A DNA stretch of 64,000 nucleotides, from positions 9,952-73,951 of the forward strand of contig DIFW01000034.1 of assembly GCA_002419295.1 (NCBI GenBank), in the 5' to 3' direction. The notes under the pieces were generated by a model. It saw only the letters and a list, made by a program, of their open reading frames with translations, made no database searches and was not told where the DNA came from. Shown here in pieces: positions 40,610 through 49,126 of this stretch; position 1 is the first letter of the stretch, and the number at the start of each line of letters is the position of its first letter. The DNA comes from Patescibacteria group bacterium UBA5738 (GTDB lineage: Bacteria > Patescibacteriota > Minisyncoccia > Minisyncoccales > UBA5738). Position numbers and translations under genes: made by a program.

Positions 40610-41314
40610 ATGTCTTTTGAGAACTTTAAAGAAACCCAAGAAAATGATCCGGAATACCAAAAGCGGCTTAAAACATGGGAAGAAAAGGAAAAATATTTTA
40701 GCGGGTCGGGAAACGAAGATGACGATGATTTTGATGGCCCTTTTTATGAAGAAGAGTCGTGGATAGATAAAAAAATAAAAGAATTGGTGATTGGATTGAA
40801 CCTTATTGGCGTAGAAACAAATTTTTCTTGCGAGGGGCATCTCAAGGGCGTTGTTAGATTTCTTTCAAAAGGGCATATTGATGATCATGGGGATGAATAT
40901 CTTGAAGAAATAGAAAATCCGCCTCTTGAAGGGGCTTGGAGCAATCCATATGTTGGTTTTATCCTTCAACCCAAGAGAAAAATATTCGCGCGTACCGAAA
41001 AGGAGCAACGAAAGTTAAATAGAAAGGAATACATGGCAGTTACCAAATTGCAATCACTGATTGATGAATTTTATCAAGAGCAAGACGGTGAATTGCCGGA
41101 AATCAAAGTGCGACTTAAAGAGCACGAAAGCAGATATTCCGATTATTTAATTACTTGTAGTGACGCAGAAGAGACAGAGAGCATTTCGGGCCCCGATGAT
41201 CATGATGAATTGGAGCGATTGGCAATTGAAAGATTAAAAAAAGAACAGCAAGAAATTTTAAGATTTAGCGAATTTTTAAAGAAAAAATACTTAGAAACCG
41301 GATTTCACATATAA
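40610..41314 (+). CDS. Hypothetical protein with acidic N-terminus, 234 residues
   Basis: From ATG 40610 the protein starts with a strongly acidic helical region (EKYFSGSGNEDDDDFDGPFY). Then comes GLNLIGVETNFSCEGHLKG, whose G-V-x-T-x-x-S-C-E-G-H pattern recalls a conserved metal- or nucleotide-binding loop in uncharacterised proteins, and a long Glu/Lys-rich helical end. No membrane part. It is 13 bases after valS and 16 before the GNAT gene. I do not know the function. Confidence 0.6.
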   Translation: MSFENFKETQENDPEYQKRLKTWEEKEKYFSGSGNEDDDDFDGPFYEEESWIDKKIKELVIGLNLIGVETNFSCEGHLKGVVRFLSKGHIDDHGDEYLEEIENPPLEGAWSNPYVGFILQPKRKIFARTEKEQRKLNRKEYMAVTKLQSLIDEFYQEQDGELPEIKVRLKEHESRYSDYLITCSDAEETESISGPDDHDELERLAIERLKKEQQEILRFSEFLKKKYLETGFHI

Positions 41315-41330
41315 AAATCAAATTGGAATT

Positions 41331-41750
41331 ATGAATCAGAAATACCGCGAATCAATATCAAAAGAAATTGAAGCGGAAAAAATAGACGATTTGCAAGCAT
41401 CAATCGGATGGCAGAAAAGAGGCAATAAAAAATGGAAAGAAAGCTTGGCCAAATCGTTCTTTGTTTACAGCGTTTGGGACAACGATAAGCTGATCGGAAT
41501 GGGTAGAATTCTTGAGGACGGAACAATGTGCATGTTCTATGATATTATGGTGCATAAAGATTATCAGGGAAAAGGCATAGGAAAGATGATTGTTAAAAAT
41601 TTGGTGAATCAAATAAAAAATAAAGACTATCACTCAATAAACCTGTTTATGGATAATGAATTGCTTGAGCTATTTTATGGAAAATTCGGTTTTGAACCGT
41701 TGGGAACAGGCATGCGGTGCAAAAAATATATGAAAAAATATCCAAAATAA
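41331..41750 (+). CDS. GNAT-family N-acetyltransferase
   Basis: A 139-residue acetyl-CoA-dependent acetyltransferase. The acetyl-CoA loop is seen as IMVHKDYQGKGIGKMIVKNL (the Q/R-x-x-G-x-G/A pattern QGKGIG) near residues 73-92, followed by INLFMDNELLELFYGKFGFEPLG, the typical motif B helix with the A-x-x-F-Y-x-K-x-G-F end. The substrate is unknown. It precedes a strong terminator. Confidence 0.85.
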   Translation: MNQKYRESISKEIEAEKIDDLQASIGWQKRGNKKWKESLAKSFFVYSVWDNDKLIGMGRILEDGTMCMFYDIMVHKDYQGKGIGKMIVKNLVNQIKNKDYHSINLFMDNELLELFYGKFGFEPLGTGMRCKKYMKKYPK

Positions 41751-41781
41751 TTGCTTAAATTTATCTATTCTTTACCAAAAG

Positions 41782-41812
41782 AAAATTGCGGGGGTCTAAT
41801 CCCCGCAATTTT
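41782..41812 (+). terminator. Terminator after the GNAT gene
   Basis: AAAATTGCGGGG (41782-41793) pairs with CCCCGCAATTTT (41801-41812) around a 7-base loop, with further T residues after it. Confidence 0.9.
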
Positions 41813-41889
41813 TGTTATGTTATTCCATTTTTAAACTTTTTGTCGGAATAATGGATTGCAAAGCGAAATTAGTGCGCTAAAATAAAATT

Positions 41890-42549
41890 GTGAAGATGAA
41901 AGATATTGCGAAAATTGACCGGCCGCGGGAAAAATTGGAAAAATATGGCGCGGCAAAATTGGCGAACGCCGAATTGCTGGCGGTGCTTTTGGGATCGGGG
42001 ATAAGGGGATTGAATGTGGTGGAATTGTCAAGAAAAATCGTGAAATTGATTGCCAAAAACGGCGCGGAAAAAATTAAATTGGAAGATTTGCTCAAAGAAA
42101 AAGGTTTGGGCAAAGCAAAAGCGTTGCAGATAATCGCGGCATTGGAATTGGGAAAGCGGATGAATCCGGGCAAAAAACCGGAAATTTTGGCACCCGAGGA
42201 TATTTGGAAGTTATGCGGCGATTTTCGCGGTTCCAAAAAGGAGCATTTCGCGGTTTTTTATTTGGACACTATGAATACACTGATTGAAAGGCAAATAATT
42301 TCGATTGGCACGCTTAATGCCAGCTTGGTGCATCCGCGCGAAGTCTTTGAGCCGGCAGTCTCTCTTCATGCCGCCGGCATAATCGCCGTCCATAATCATC
42401 CCAGCGGGAATATCGAACCGTCTCAAGATGACTTGGCGATCACCAAAAGATTGACCGATGCCGGAAAAATTTTGGGCATTATATTAACCGACCATATCAT
42501 TTTGACTGCCAATGATTTCACCAGTTTCAAAAACAAAGGGATGATTTGA
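41890..42549 (+). CDS. radC: RadC-family JAB/MPN protein
   Basis: A 219-residue protein. The N-terminal helix-hairpin-helix part (PREKLEKYGAAKLANAELLA, LLGSGI and GLGKAKALQIIAALELGKR) is followed by the JAMM metalloprotease-like domain with the metal motif HNHPSG and the downstream S-x-x-D, present here as PSQDD. RadC has a historic link with repair but its role is unsettled. GTG 41890 or ATG 41896 is the start. Its TGA stop lies inside the -35 box of the toxin-antitoxin promoter. Confidence 0.9.
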   Translation: MKMKDIAKIDRPREKLEKYGAAKLANAELLAVLLGSGIRGLNVVELSRKIVKLIAKNGAEKIKLEDLLKEKGLGKAKALQIIAALELGKRMNPGKKPEILAPEDIWKLCGDFRGSKKEHFAVFYLDTMNTLIERQIISIGTLNASLVHPREVFEPAVSLHAAGIIAVHNHPSGNIEPSQDDLAITKRLTDAGKILGIILTDHIILTANDFTSFKNKGMI

Positions 42550-42575
42550 CAATAATAACGGATGTGCGTTATTAT
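42546..42575 (+). promoter_or_regulatory. Promoter of toxin-antitoxin cassette 1
   Basis: TTGACA (42546-42551) overlaps the radC stop; TATTAT (42570-42575) lies 18 bases on. A perfect inverted repeat, ATAATAACG (42552-42560) and CGTTATTAT (42567-42575), fills the spacer and the -10 box. Confidence 0.7.
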
Positions 42576-42583
42576 GTACATAT
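42560..42583 (+). promoter_or_regulatory. Shared operator of the toxin-antitoxin cassettes, copy 1
   Basis: This 24-base block agrees with 61114-61091 (minus strand) at 22 positions, although the rest of the two leaders differs. It ends in the palindrome ATGTACAT. Antitoxins of the Phd/YefM family bind such palindromes to repress their own operon. Confidence 0.7.
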
Positions 42584-42607
42584 GCTAAAATCTAAATTGA
42601 CGCATCT

Positions 42608-42970
42608 ATGAATCCCAAAACCACAATTTCAATCTCCGAAGCAAGAAAAAGAATATTTCAACTTGCCGAGGAAATCCAAAAGCCCGGAGTTTATTACACT
42701 TTCACCGAAAAGGGGCGGCCAAAAGCTGTTTTGCTGTCGGCTGAAGAATTTGATTCAATATTGGAAACAATGGAAGTAATGCGCGAATTTCCAAATCTTG
42801 ACAAAGACATTGCCGAAGCGGATCGGGCGGTTAAGACCGGAGAATATAAGAAATGGATAACTTTAGAGACGCTTCTTGAAAAAGAAGGTTTTGTTGTGGC
42901 GGAAAAAGCGAAAAACAAATATGGAATTTCAAGCAAGATTAAAGCTAAAGGCGCAAAGAGAATTAAATAA
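42608..42970 (+). CDS. Phd/YefM-family antitoxin, cassette 1
   Basis: A 120-residue antitoxin. The DNA-binding half shows TISISEARKRIFQLAEEIQ, YYTFTEKGRPKAVLLSAEEFDSI, the Phd/YefM signature. The C-terminal half is longer than usual: an acidic linker (NLDKDIAEADRAVKTGEY), TLETLLEKEGFVVAE, and a basic tail. It overlaps the toxin gene by 50 bases. The paralogue at 60716 shares most of the sequence, and the 50-base overlap is the same there. Confidence 0.9.
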   Translation: MNPKTTISISEARKRIFQLAEEIQKPGVYYTFTEKGRPKAVLLSAEEFDSILETMEVMREFPNLDKDIAEADRAVKTGEYKKWITLETLLEKEGFVVAEKAKNKYGISSKIKAKGAKRIK

Positions 42971-43169
42971 TCTTTCCCCGAAAGATTATTGTCGCGCCAT
43001 GGAGGCAATAAGTTTAATTGCCATTAATCCATTTGCCAATAAAAAATTGCGAGGGGAATATCGCAGTTGTTATTCTTATCGGTTTTGGCCGTATCGAATT
43101 ATTTATAAAATTTATAAAAAAGAATTGATCGTTATTATTGATATCGGTCATCGGCAAGATATTTATTAA
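42921..43169 (+). CDS. RelE/ParE-family toxin, cassette 1
   Basis: From ATG 42921 the toxin has 82 residues, the normal RelE size. It has the fold pattern FQARLKLKAQRELNNLSPKD (helices), NPFANKKLRGEYRSCYSYR, and the end YRIIYKIYKKELIVIIDIGHRQDIY with the RIIY and GHR residues of mRNA-cleaving RelE toxins. It starts inside the antitoxin gene, so antitoxin is made first. The third gene follows after 11 bases. Activity as a ribosome-dependent nuclease is by family. Confidence 0.9.
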   Translation: MEFQARLKLKAQRELNNLSPKDYCRAMEAISLIAINPFANKKLRGEYRSCYSYRFWPYRIIYKIYKKELIVIIDIGHRQDIY

Positions 43170-43180
43170 GTCAAATTATT

Positions 43181-43468
43181 ATGTCTGGTGCGTTTTATTC
43201 GCAACAAACTGATTACGGGATGTTGGCGGTTGACGGCAAGCCGCCGGTTTTTTGGCTTGTCCGCGATTTGGACAATCGCGCCGACCGCGTCAAACATCTG
43301 GAATTTCATATTGAGCGCGGCGATTATTTTTCGGTGTTGGCGACAATTGTCAATATTGCTCTCAAAGAGCCGGATTTTGAAAAAGAAAAAATATTTTCCA
43401 AACTCTACGAAGACCTCCAATATCTTCAAGAAAACTACGACATCGTCAAAAAAATTGCCGCCAAATAA
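43181..43468 (+). CDS. Third gene of the toxin-antitoxin cassette, copy 1
   Basis: A 95-residue protein. No family is recognised, but a clear paralogue lies at 60230-60499, also directly behind a Phd-RelE pair. Shared blocks are D-L-x-x-R-A-D-R-x-K-H-L-E-F-H-I-E, G-D-Y-F-x-V-L-A-T-I-x-N-I-A-L-K-E, and the end Y-L-Q-x-N-Y-D-I-V-K. The C-terminal two-thirds are helical; the N-terminus is beta-like and variable. It is soluble. A role as accessory regulator, chaperone or second antitoxin is possible but unproven. Confidence 0.7.
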   Translation: MSGAFYSQQTDYGMLAVDGKPPVFWLVRDLDNRADRVKHLEFHIERGDYFSVLATIVNIALKEPDFEKEKIFSKLYEDLQYLQENYDIVKKIAAK

Positions 43469-43620
43469 AATTCGCAATCAAAATCATTTATTTTTGCGGG
43501 TTTTTGCCGTTTTACGCTACGGGGCATGCCCGGAGGGAAAAGGGTTTTGAGGCGAAAATGATGGCATTGTTTAGCGGGGAAGGTTGGCGTCAAGCCGGCG
43601 TAAAAATAATTGGTTAGCGC

Positions 43621-45468
43621 ATGAAAACATTGCTTAAAAAGTATTTTGGTTATGATTATTTCCGACCATTGCAGGAAGAGATTATTAATCGCGTTTTGAG
43701 CGGAAACGATTGTTTTGTGCTGATGCCCACGGGCGGGGGAAAATCGCTTTGTTATCAATTGCCAGCATTGAAAATGGAGGGGTTGGCATTGGTGATTTCG
43801 CCGCTGATTGCGCTGATGAAAGATCAAGTGGATGCTCTGCGAACTTGCGGGGTAAGCGCGGAGTTTATCAATTCAGCTCTGTCGCCAAAACAGATTGAAG
43901 AAATCTGCCAACGAATAAAAAATAACGAGGTCAAGATTTTATATGTGGCGCCGGAAAGATTTGCGTTGCCGGGATTTCAGGAATTTTTGAAAAAGTTGCG
44001 CGTCAGTTTGATTGCCGTGGACGAAGCGCACTGTATTTCCGAATGGGGGCATGATTTCAGGCCGGATTACCGATGCTTGAATTCACTGAAAGAAATTTTT
44101 CCCGATGTGCCGTTGCTGGCGTTAACCGCGACTGCGACCAAGAGGGTGCGAGAGGATATCATCAATCAATTGCGATTGAGAGATGCGGAGGTTTTTGTTT
44201 CAAGTTTCAATCGTGCCAATTTGCATGTTCGCGTAATTGAAAAAAAACAGGCTTTTCCCAAGTTAATAAAATTGCTGGAAAACTACCGCAACGAGCCGGT
44301 GATTATTTATTGTTTTTCGCGTAAAGAAACCGAAGAGATTGCGGAAAAATTACGAAGTTGCCGATTTATGGCACAAGCTTATCATGCCGGGTTGAGCGCG
44401 AAAGAGAGGAACAAAGTGCAGGAATCATTCACCCGCGATGAAACGCGTATTATTGTCGCCACCATTGCTTTTGGGATGGGAATTGACAAGCCGGATGTGC
44501 GGCTGGTGGTACATTACACTTATCCCAAGACGCTGGAAGGATATTATCAGGAGATCGGGCGGGCGGGCCGCGATAATTTGCCCAGCGAATGCGTTTTGTT
44601 TTATACTTATGCCGATACGCGCAAGCACGAGTTTTTTATTAATAAAATTGAGGATGATCTTTTGCGGAAGAAGGCGTTGGAAAAATTGGGATGCGTGATG
44701 AATTACGCGGAATTGAGTACTTGCCGAAAAAAATATCTGCTTGCCTATTTTAATGAGGAATTGTCAGGCGATAATTGCGGAAGTTGCGACATATGCTTGC
44801 CAAAACAAAGAGTTCAAAAATCCACTGACTTTTTTGACGCGACGATAATTACCAAGAAGATACTTTCGGCGGTGGCGAGACTTAAAAGTCGTTTTGGAAA
44901 AAATTATGTGGCGGACATTCTTTTGGGGAGCAACAACGAAAAAATTTCAATCAATGGACATGGCAACCTTTCGGTTTACGGGATCGTAAACGATTTTTCA
45001 AAAGTGGAATTATTGCAAATTATCGAGAATTTGGTTCAAATCGGTTATTTGGCAAAATCTGAAGATTTGTGTTTGGCATTGATAATGACTAAAACGGGTG
45101 CCGAGTTTATGCGGGGAAGTGAAAAATTGATAATGCCGGCATTGGAGCCAAGTAAAAAATATGAGCCAAGAAAAGAACTGCCGACCAAAAATTTTGGCAC
45201 CGGATATGATAATGATTTATTTGAAAAATTAAGGGCCGTGCGTAAGAGATTGGCGGATGAAATGGGAGCGCCTCCTTTTGTGGTGTTTGGCAATGCGCCA
45301 TTGCAGGATATGGCGCGCCGCTATCCCAAAAACGAAGAAGAGTTTTTGCGAATAAACGGAGTTGGCGCGGTTAAGCTGAAACAATTCGGCAAATATTTTT
45401 TAAAAGCAATCAATGATTTTATGAAGGAAAACGGCGCAAAAGATTTTAATCAAAACAATGAATTATAG
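43621..45468 (+). CDS. recQ: ATP-dependent DNA helicase RecQ
   Basis: A 3'-5' helicase of 615 residues with all RecQ domains. Walker A TGGGKSL near residue 38-43, DEAH box VDEAHCISEWGHDFRPDY near 133, motif VI QEIGRAGRD, the zinc cysteines C-R-K-K... with CGSCDIC, the RQC winged helix, and a C-terminal HRDC domain (FEKLRAVRKRLADEMGAPPF). The full length is notable in an otherwise shortened proteome. The gene begins 152 bases after the toxin-antitoxin cassette, likely with its own promoter. Confidence 0.95.
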   Translation: MKTLLKKYFGYDYFRPLQEEIINRVLSGNDCFVLMPTGGGKSLCYQLPALKMEGLALVISPLIALMKDQVDALRTCGVSAEFINSALSPKQIEEICQRIKNNEVKILYVAPERFALPGFQEFLKKLRVSLIAVDEAHCISEWGHDFRPDYRCLNSLKEIFPDVPLLALTATATKRVREDIINQLRLRDAEVFVSSFNRANLHVRVIEKKQAFPKLIKLLENYRNEPVIIYCFSRKETEEIAEKLRSCRFMAQAYHAGLSAKERNKVQESFTRDETRIIVATIAFGMGIDKPDVRLVVHYTYPKTLEGYYQEIGRAGRDNLPSECVLFYTYADTRKHEFFINKIEDDLLRKKALEKLGCVMNYAELSTCRKKYLLAYFNEELSGDNCGSCDICLPKQRVQKSTDFFDATIITKKILSAVARLKSRFGKNYVADILLGSNNEKISINGHGNLSVYGIVNDFSKVELLQIIENLVQIGYLAKSEDLCLALIMTKTGAEFMRGSEKLIMPALEPSKKYEPRKELPTKNFGTGYDNDLFEKLRAVRKRLADEMGAPPFVVFGNAPLQDMARRYPKNEEEFLRINGVGAVKLKQFGKYFLKAINDFMKENGAKDFNQNNEL

Positions 45469-45604
45469 TAAAATAACTCACGAGATGTTCCGCTTGAAAG
45501 ATGGAAGGGGTTGGGGGCTTGATGGTAAACAATAATCAAGGGGCGGCGGGGATTGGCGGGGCGGGCGTTGAAAAATGAGGGGAAATAGGGTAGGATTTAG
45601 CATT

Positions 45605-47044
45605 ATGGATAAAATTATGGAAAATCAATCTCAAAAGGAACTGGCAAGGACAATGATCGCTCAAACGCCGGGAATGGCCGGTCAAACGGTGCGGTTATGC
45701 GGCTGGGTGCAAATTGTGCGCGCCCATGGCAAGCTGATTTTTTTTGATTTGCGCGATCGAAGCGGTGTTATTCAAGCGGTGGTAATTCCCAAGGCGCCGT
45801 TTTTTGATTTGGCAAAGGAAGTGAGAAGCGAATGGGTGGTGGAGCTTGTCGGACAGGTGAATGTGCGGCCGGAAAATATGAAAAATGACAAAATTGCCAC
45901 CGGCGGCGTGGAGATTGTCATTGAAGATTTGAAAATTTTATCAAAAGCTAAAACGCTTCCCATTTCCATTGACGGCGACGGCTATGAGATTGGCGAAGAT
46001 AACCGTTTGAAATATCGTTATTTGGATTTGCGGCGCGCGCGTTTGCATCGCAATCTGGTAATGCGCCACAAGGTGATTAACTTTATGCGGCAGTTTCTGA
46101 CCGGTCAGGGGTTTGTGGAGGTGGAAACGCCGTTATTAACCAAATCAACGCCCGAAGGCGCGCGCGATTTTTTGGTGCCGTCGCGATTGCAAAAGGGCAA
46201 TTTTTACGCGTTGCCGCAAAGTCCCCAGCAATACAAGCAACTTTTAATGGTGGCCGGGCTAGAGCGTTATTTTCAAATTGCGCGTTGTTTGCGCGATGAA
46301 GATCCGCGCGCGGACCGGCAAGCCGAGCATACCCAGCTTGATGTGGAAATGTCGTTTGCCGATGAAGATGAGGTTTTGGATTTATCCGAAAAGATGTTTG
46401 TCGCGCTCGTGAAGGATTTGTTCCCGGATAAAAAAATCAGCCGGATTCCGTTTCCGAGGCTGACATGGAAAGAGTCAATGGAAAAATACGGTAGCGACAA
46501 ACCGGACTTGCGTGAAGATAAAAACGATCCGAACGAACTCGCGTTTTGTTTTATAACCGATTTTCCGATGTTCGAATGGCTTGCCGGAGAAAAGAAATGG
46601 AACGCAATGCATCATCCTTTTACCAAACCGCGTACCGAAGATCCGGAGGAAATCAAAGCATGCCCGGAAAAAATTATGGCTTACCAGTATGATATGGCGT
46701 TAAATGGCTTTGAAATATTTTCCGGCAGTCTTCGGAATACGAATTTGGAAACTTTTACCGCGGTATTCGAGGTGGTCGGCCACACGCCCGAAGAGACCAA
46801 AAAACAATTTTCGCATTACTTTGAGGCCTTTTCTTATGGCGTGCCGCCGCATGGAGGCATGGCGCCGGGGATTGACCGCTTGTTGGCGGTGTTATTGGGC
46901 GAACCCAATATCCGTGAAGTGATGGCATTTCCCAAAACGGGGGATAACCGCGATTTAATGTTGGATGCGCCATCACCGGTGGAAGGGGCGCAGTTGGATG
47001 AGCTTGGCTTGGCGATTGTTAAAAAGGAAAAACCGGTAAAATGA
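45605..47044 (+). CDS. aspS: Aspartyl-tRNA synthetase without GAD domain
   Basis: Class IIb synthetase. I chose ATG 45605; ATG 45617 and a start at 45575 are also possible. It has the OB anticodon domain (RLCGWVQIVRAHGKLIFFDL), motif 1 LTGQGFVEVETP, the flipping loop STPEGARDFLVPSR, motif 2 ARCLRDEDPRADRQAEHTQLD and motif 3 GMAPGIDRLLAVLLGE. After YGSDKPDLR the bacterial GAD insertion of about 110 residues is missing, and the sequence goes straight to FITDFPMFEW. It may charge both tRNA-Asp and tRNA-Asn if an amidotransferase exists elsewhere. Its stop overlaps the next ATG. Confidence 0.94.
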   Translation: MDKIMENQSQKELARTMIAQTPGMAGQTVRLCGWVQIVRAHGKLIFFDLRDRSGVIQAVVIPKAPFFDLAKEVRSEWVVELVGQVNVRPENMKNDKIATGGVEIVIEDLKILSKAKTLPISIDGDGYEIGEDNRLKYRYLDLRRARLHRNLVMRHKVINFMRQFLTGQGFVEVETPLLTKSTPEGARDFLVPSRLQKGNFYALPQSPQQYKQLLMVAGLERYFQIARCLRDEDPRADRQAEHTQLDVEMSFADEDEVLDLSEKMFVALVKDLFPDKKISRIPFPRLTWKESMEKYGSDKPDLREDKNDPNELAFCFITDFPMFEWLAGEKKWNAMHHPFTKPRTEDPEEIKACPEKIMAYQYDMALNGFEIFSGSLRNTNLETFTAVFEVVGHTPEETKKQFSHYFEAFSYGVPPHGGMAPGIDRLLAVLLGEPNIREVMAFPKTGDNRDLMLDAPSPVEGAQLDELGLAIVKKEKPVK

Positions 47045-48012
47045 TAAAATCCTATATTCCGATGCCCCTGCCGCCCAAAAAGCGGACCAAAAATAAAAAT
47101 TCCGTTTTAAAAAGGTTGTTTTATTTTTGCGTTGCCTTGGTTGTTTCCGGTTCGGCGGCGGCGGCAATCAACTGCGGGCAAATTGAATTTGAAAATTATT
47201 TATACGCGCAAATATCCCGCCCGATACACGATATTGTTTTGGCAACTCCAAAGCCGGAACCAAAAAAACCGGAATTGGATGCCAAGGCCGCCTTTTTGTT
47301 GCGGCTTGGCGATGGCAACCGCCAAAAAATGCTTTTCAAGAAAAATATTGATCGGAAATTGCCGATTGCGTCAATCACGAAGCTGATGACCGCCAAGGTT
47401 ATTTTGGAAAATCCGGATATTTATGAATTGTCCCGGTTGATAACCGTTAGCTTTGAAGCCGCCGCTCGGCCCGATGTTCCCGTCTTTGGTAATTTGCAGG
47501 CGGGCGAAATTTATAGCGTGGAGCAACTGCTTTTTTTGGCTTTGCATTATTCAAGCAATGATGCCGTGCAGGCTTTGGTTGAAATTATGGGAGAAGAACG
47601 GTTTATTCTGTCAATGAACGAAAATGCCGCGCGAACCGGACTCGATCAAACCATGTTTTTTAATGCTACCGGTTTGGATGAGCAAGACGGCCGCGCCAAT
47701 TATTCAACCGCGCTTGATTTAACGGCGCTCACGGAAAATATTCTTAAATTTCATCCTGAAATTTTTGCGATAACAAAAACTCCGGGGCCTTATCGAACGC
47801 AAAACGGAATCTTTGATTTTAATTTATGGGACGGCCAAAAACTGGTTGGCGGGAAGACCGGTTATACCGAAAAAGCCGGTGGGTGCATGATCGCGGTTTT
47901 TGACGATAAAAACGGATGGCGCTACATCAGTGTTTTACTGGGGGCCGTCAATTCCGAAACGCGCGTGGCGGAGATGCAAAAAATGATCAATTTTTCCGGT
48001 AATTATAATTAA
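47041..48012 (+). CDS. D-alanyl-D-alanine carboxypeptidase (PBP5/DacA-like)
   Basis: Serine peptidase of the S11 family, 323 residues. A membrane anchor or signal helix lies at about 22-45 (VLKRLFYFCVALVVSGSAAAA). Catalytic motifs are Ser111-Ile-Thr-Lys114, Ser171-Ser-Asn173 and Lys272-Thr-Gly. The C-terminal PBP5 beta domain is absent, so it is a minimal carboxypeptidase. It trims the terminal D-Ala of stem peptides. ATG overlaps the aspS stop; mraY follows after 3 bases. Confidence 0.92.
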   Translation: MIKSYIPMPLPPKKRTKNKNSVLKRLFYFCVALVVSGSAAAAINCGQIEFENYLYAQISRPIHDIVLATPKPEPKKPELDAKAAFLLRLGDGNRQKMLFKKNIDRKLPIASITKLMTAKVILENPDIYELSRLITVSFEAAARPDVPVFGNLQAGEIYSVEQLLFLALHYSSNDAVQALVEIMGEERFILSMNENAARTGLDQTMFFNATGLDEQDGRANYSTALDLTALTENILKFHPEIFAITKTPGPYRTQNGIFDFNLWDGQKLVGGKTGYTEKAGGCMIAVFDDKNGWRYISVLLGAVNSETRVAEMQKMINFSGNYN

Positions 48013-48015
48013 CAG

Positions 48016-49125
48016 ATGACGCTGTTCACTTTTCACATTATTAGGATGCTGATTTTCACCGCGATTGCCGCGGTAATCGCTTTTTTGGCCGCTCCGCGGT
48101 TGATTGCGCTTTTGCATCGTATTAAATTTTGGAAAAAAAATGCGCGCTGTAAAACCATCACCGGCGAAGAAGCCAGTGTTTTCCATTCTCTGCATAAAGA
48201 GCGGGAAACTTCGGTGCCGCGAGGCGGGGGCTTGCTGATTTGGATTTCAGCGCTGATTGTGGCGATATTATTTTGGGGGGTTGCCAATGTGCCGGATCAG
48301 TTTTGGGCGAATCTGGGTATTAACGCGCCGTGGTGGTTTGTCTTACTTGATTTTTTATCGCGCCGCGAAGTTTGGTTGCCGCTATTTGCGCTGGTGGCAG
48401 GGTCGCTGATTGGATTGCTTGATGACGCGCTTACCATTTATGGCGGCGGAAAATATGTCGGCGGCGGCATCACTTTCAAGCGCCGGCTGGCGGCGGTAGC
48501 CGCGATTGGCTTGGTGGGCGGCTGGTGGTTTTACGAAAAACTGGGGTATGAAACGATGCACATCCCTCTTTTGGGAAATTTTCCGGAAGGAATCGATGTT
48601 TTTATCGGCTGGTATTATATTCCGCTTTTCATTTTTGTGATGCTGGCATCATGGGCCGGCGGCGTGATCGACGGATTGGACGGTTTGGCGGGAGGGGCGT
48701 TTGTTTCCATTTTTGCGGCGTTCGCGCTGATTGCCTTTTCGCAAGGCAAAGCGGACTTGGCGACCTTTTGCGCGATCATATGCGGGGCGCTGTTTGCCTT
48801 CTTGTGGTTTAATATTCCGCCGGCAAAATTTTATATGGGGGAGACTGGTGTTTTGGGGCTCACTTCGGCGATGACGGTGGTGGCGTTTTTAACTGATTCG
48901 GTGATGGTTTTGCCGATTATCGCGGGATTGCTGGTAATAGAGGCCGGATCGGTGATTGTCCAACTGGTTTACAAAAAGATTTTTAAAAGAAAACTTTGGC
49001 TTTCCACGCCTATTCATCATCATTTTGAAGCGATTGGTTGGCCGGCGCACCGCGTGACGATGCGTTTCTGGATTTTAGGTATAATTTTTGCCGCGGTGGG
49101 CGTGGCAATCCGCCTAATGGGGTGA
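48016..49125 (+). CDS. mraY: Phospho-MurNAc-pentapeptide transferase MraY
   Basis: Integral membrane enzyme joining phospho-MurNAc-pentapeptide to undecaprenyl phosphate to make lipid I. The 369-residue protein has about ten helices. Diagnostic segments are ETSVPRGGGLL (usually KxGTPTMGG), the Asp pair LIGLLDDA, GVIDGLDGLAGG, FNIPPAKFYMGETGVLGL and TPIHHHFEAIGWP with the triple His. A longer central loop with GGGKYVGGGI replaces the usual Asn-rich one. The carrier would be the product of UppS at 62495. Confidence 0.95.
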   Translation: MTLFTFHIIRMLIFTAIAAVIAFLAAPRLIALLHRIKFWKKNARCKTITGEEASVFHSLHKERETSVPRGGGLLIWISALIVAILFWGVANVPDQFWANLGINAPWWFVLLDFLSRREVWLPLFALVAGSLIGLLDDALTIYGGGKYVGGGITFKRRLAAVAAIGLVGGWWFYEKLGYETMHIPLLGNFPEGIDVFIGWYYIPLFIFVMLASWAGGVIDGLDGLAGGAFVSIFAAFALIAFSQGKADLATFCAIICGALFAFLWFNIPPAKFYMGETGVLGLTSAMTVVAFLTDSVMVLPIIAGLLVIEAGSVIVQLVYKKIFKRKLWLSTPIHHHFEAIGWPAHRVTMRFWILGIIFAAVGVAIRLMG

Positions 49126-49126
49126 A

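Noticed and set aside
42608..43468. CRISPR or defence island around the toxin-antitoxin cassette
   Set aside because: No repeat-spacer array and no cas, restriction or abortive-infection genes; neighbours are radC and recQ, which are housekeeping-like here.
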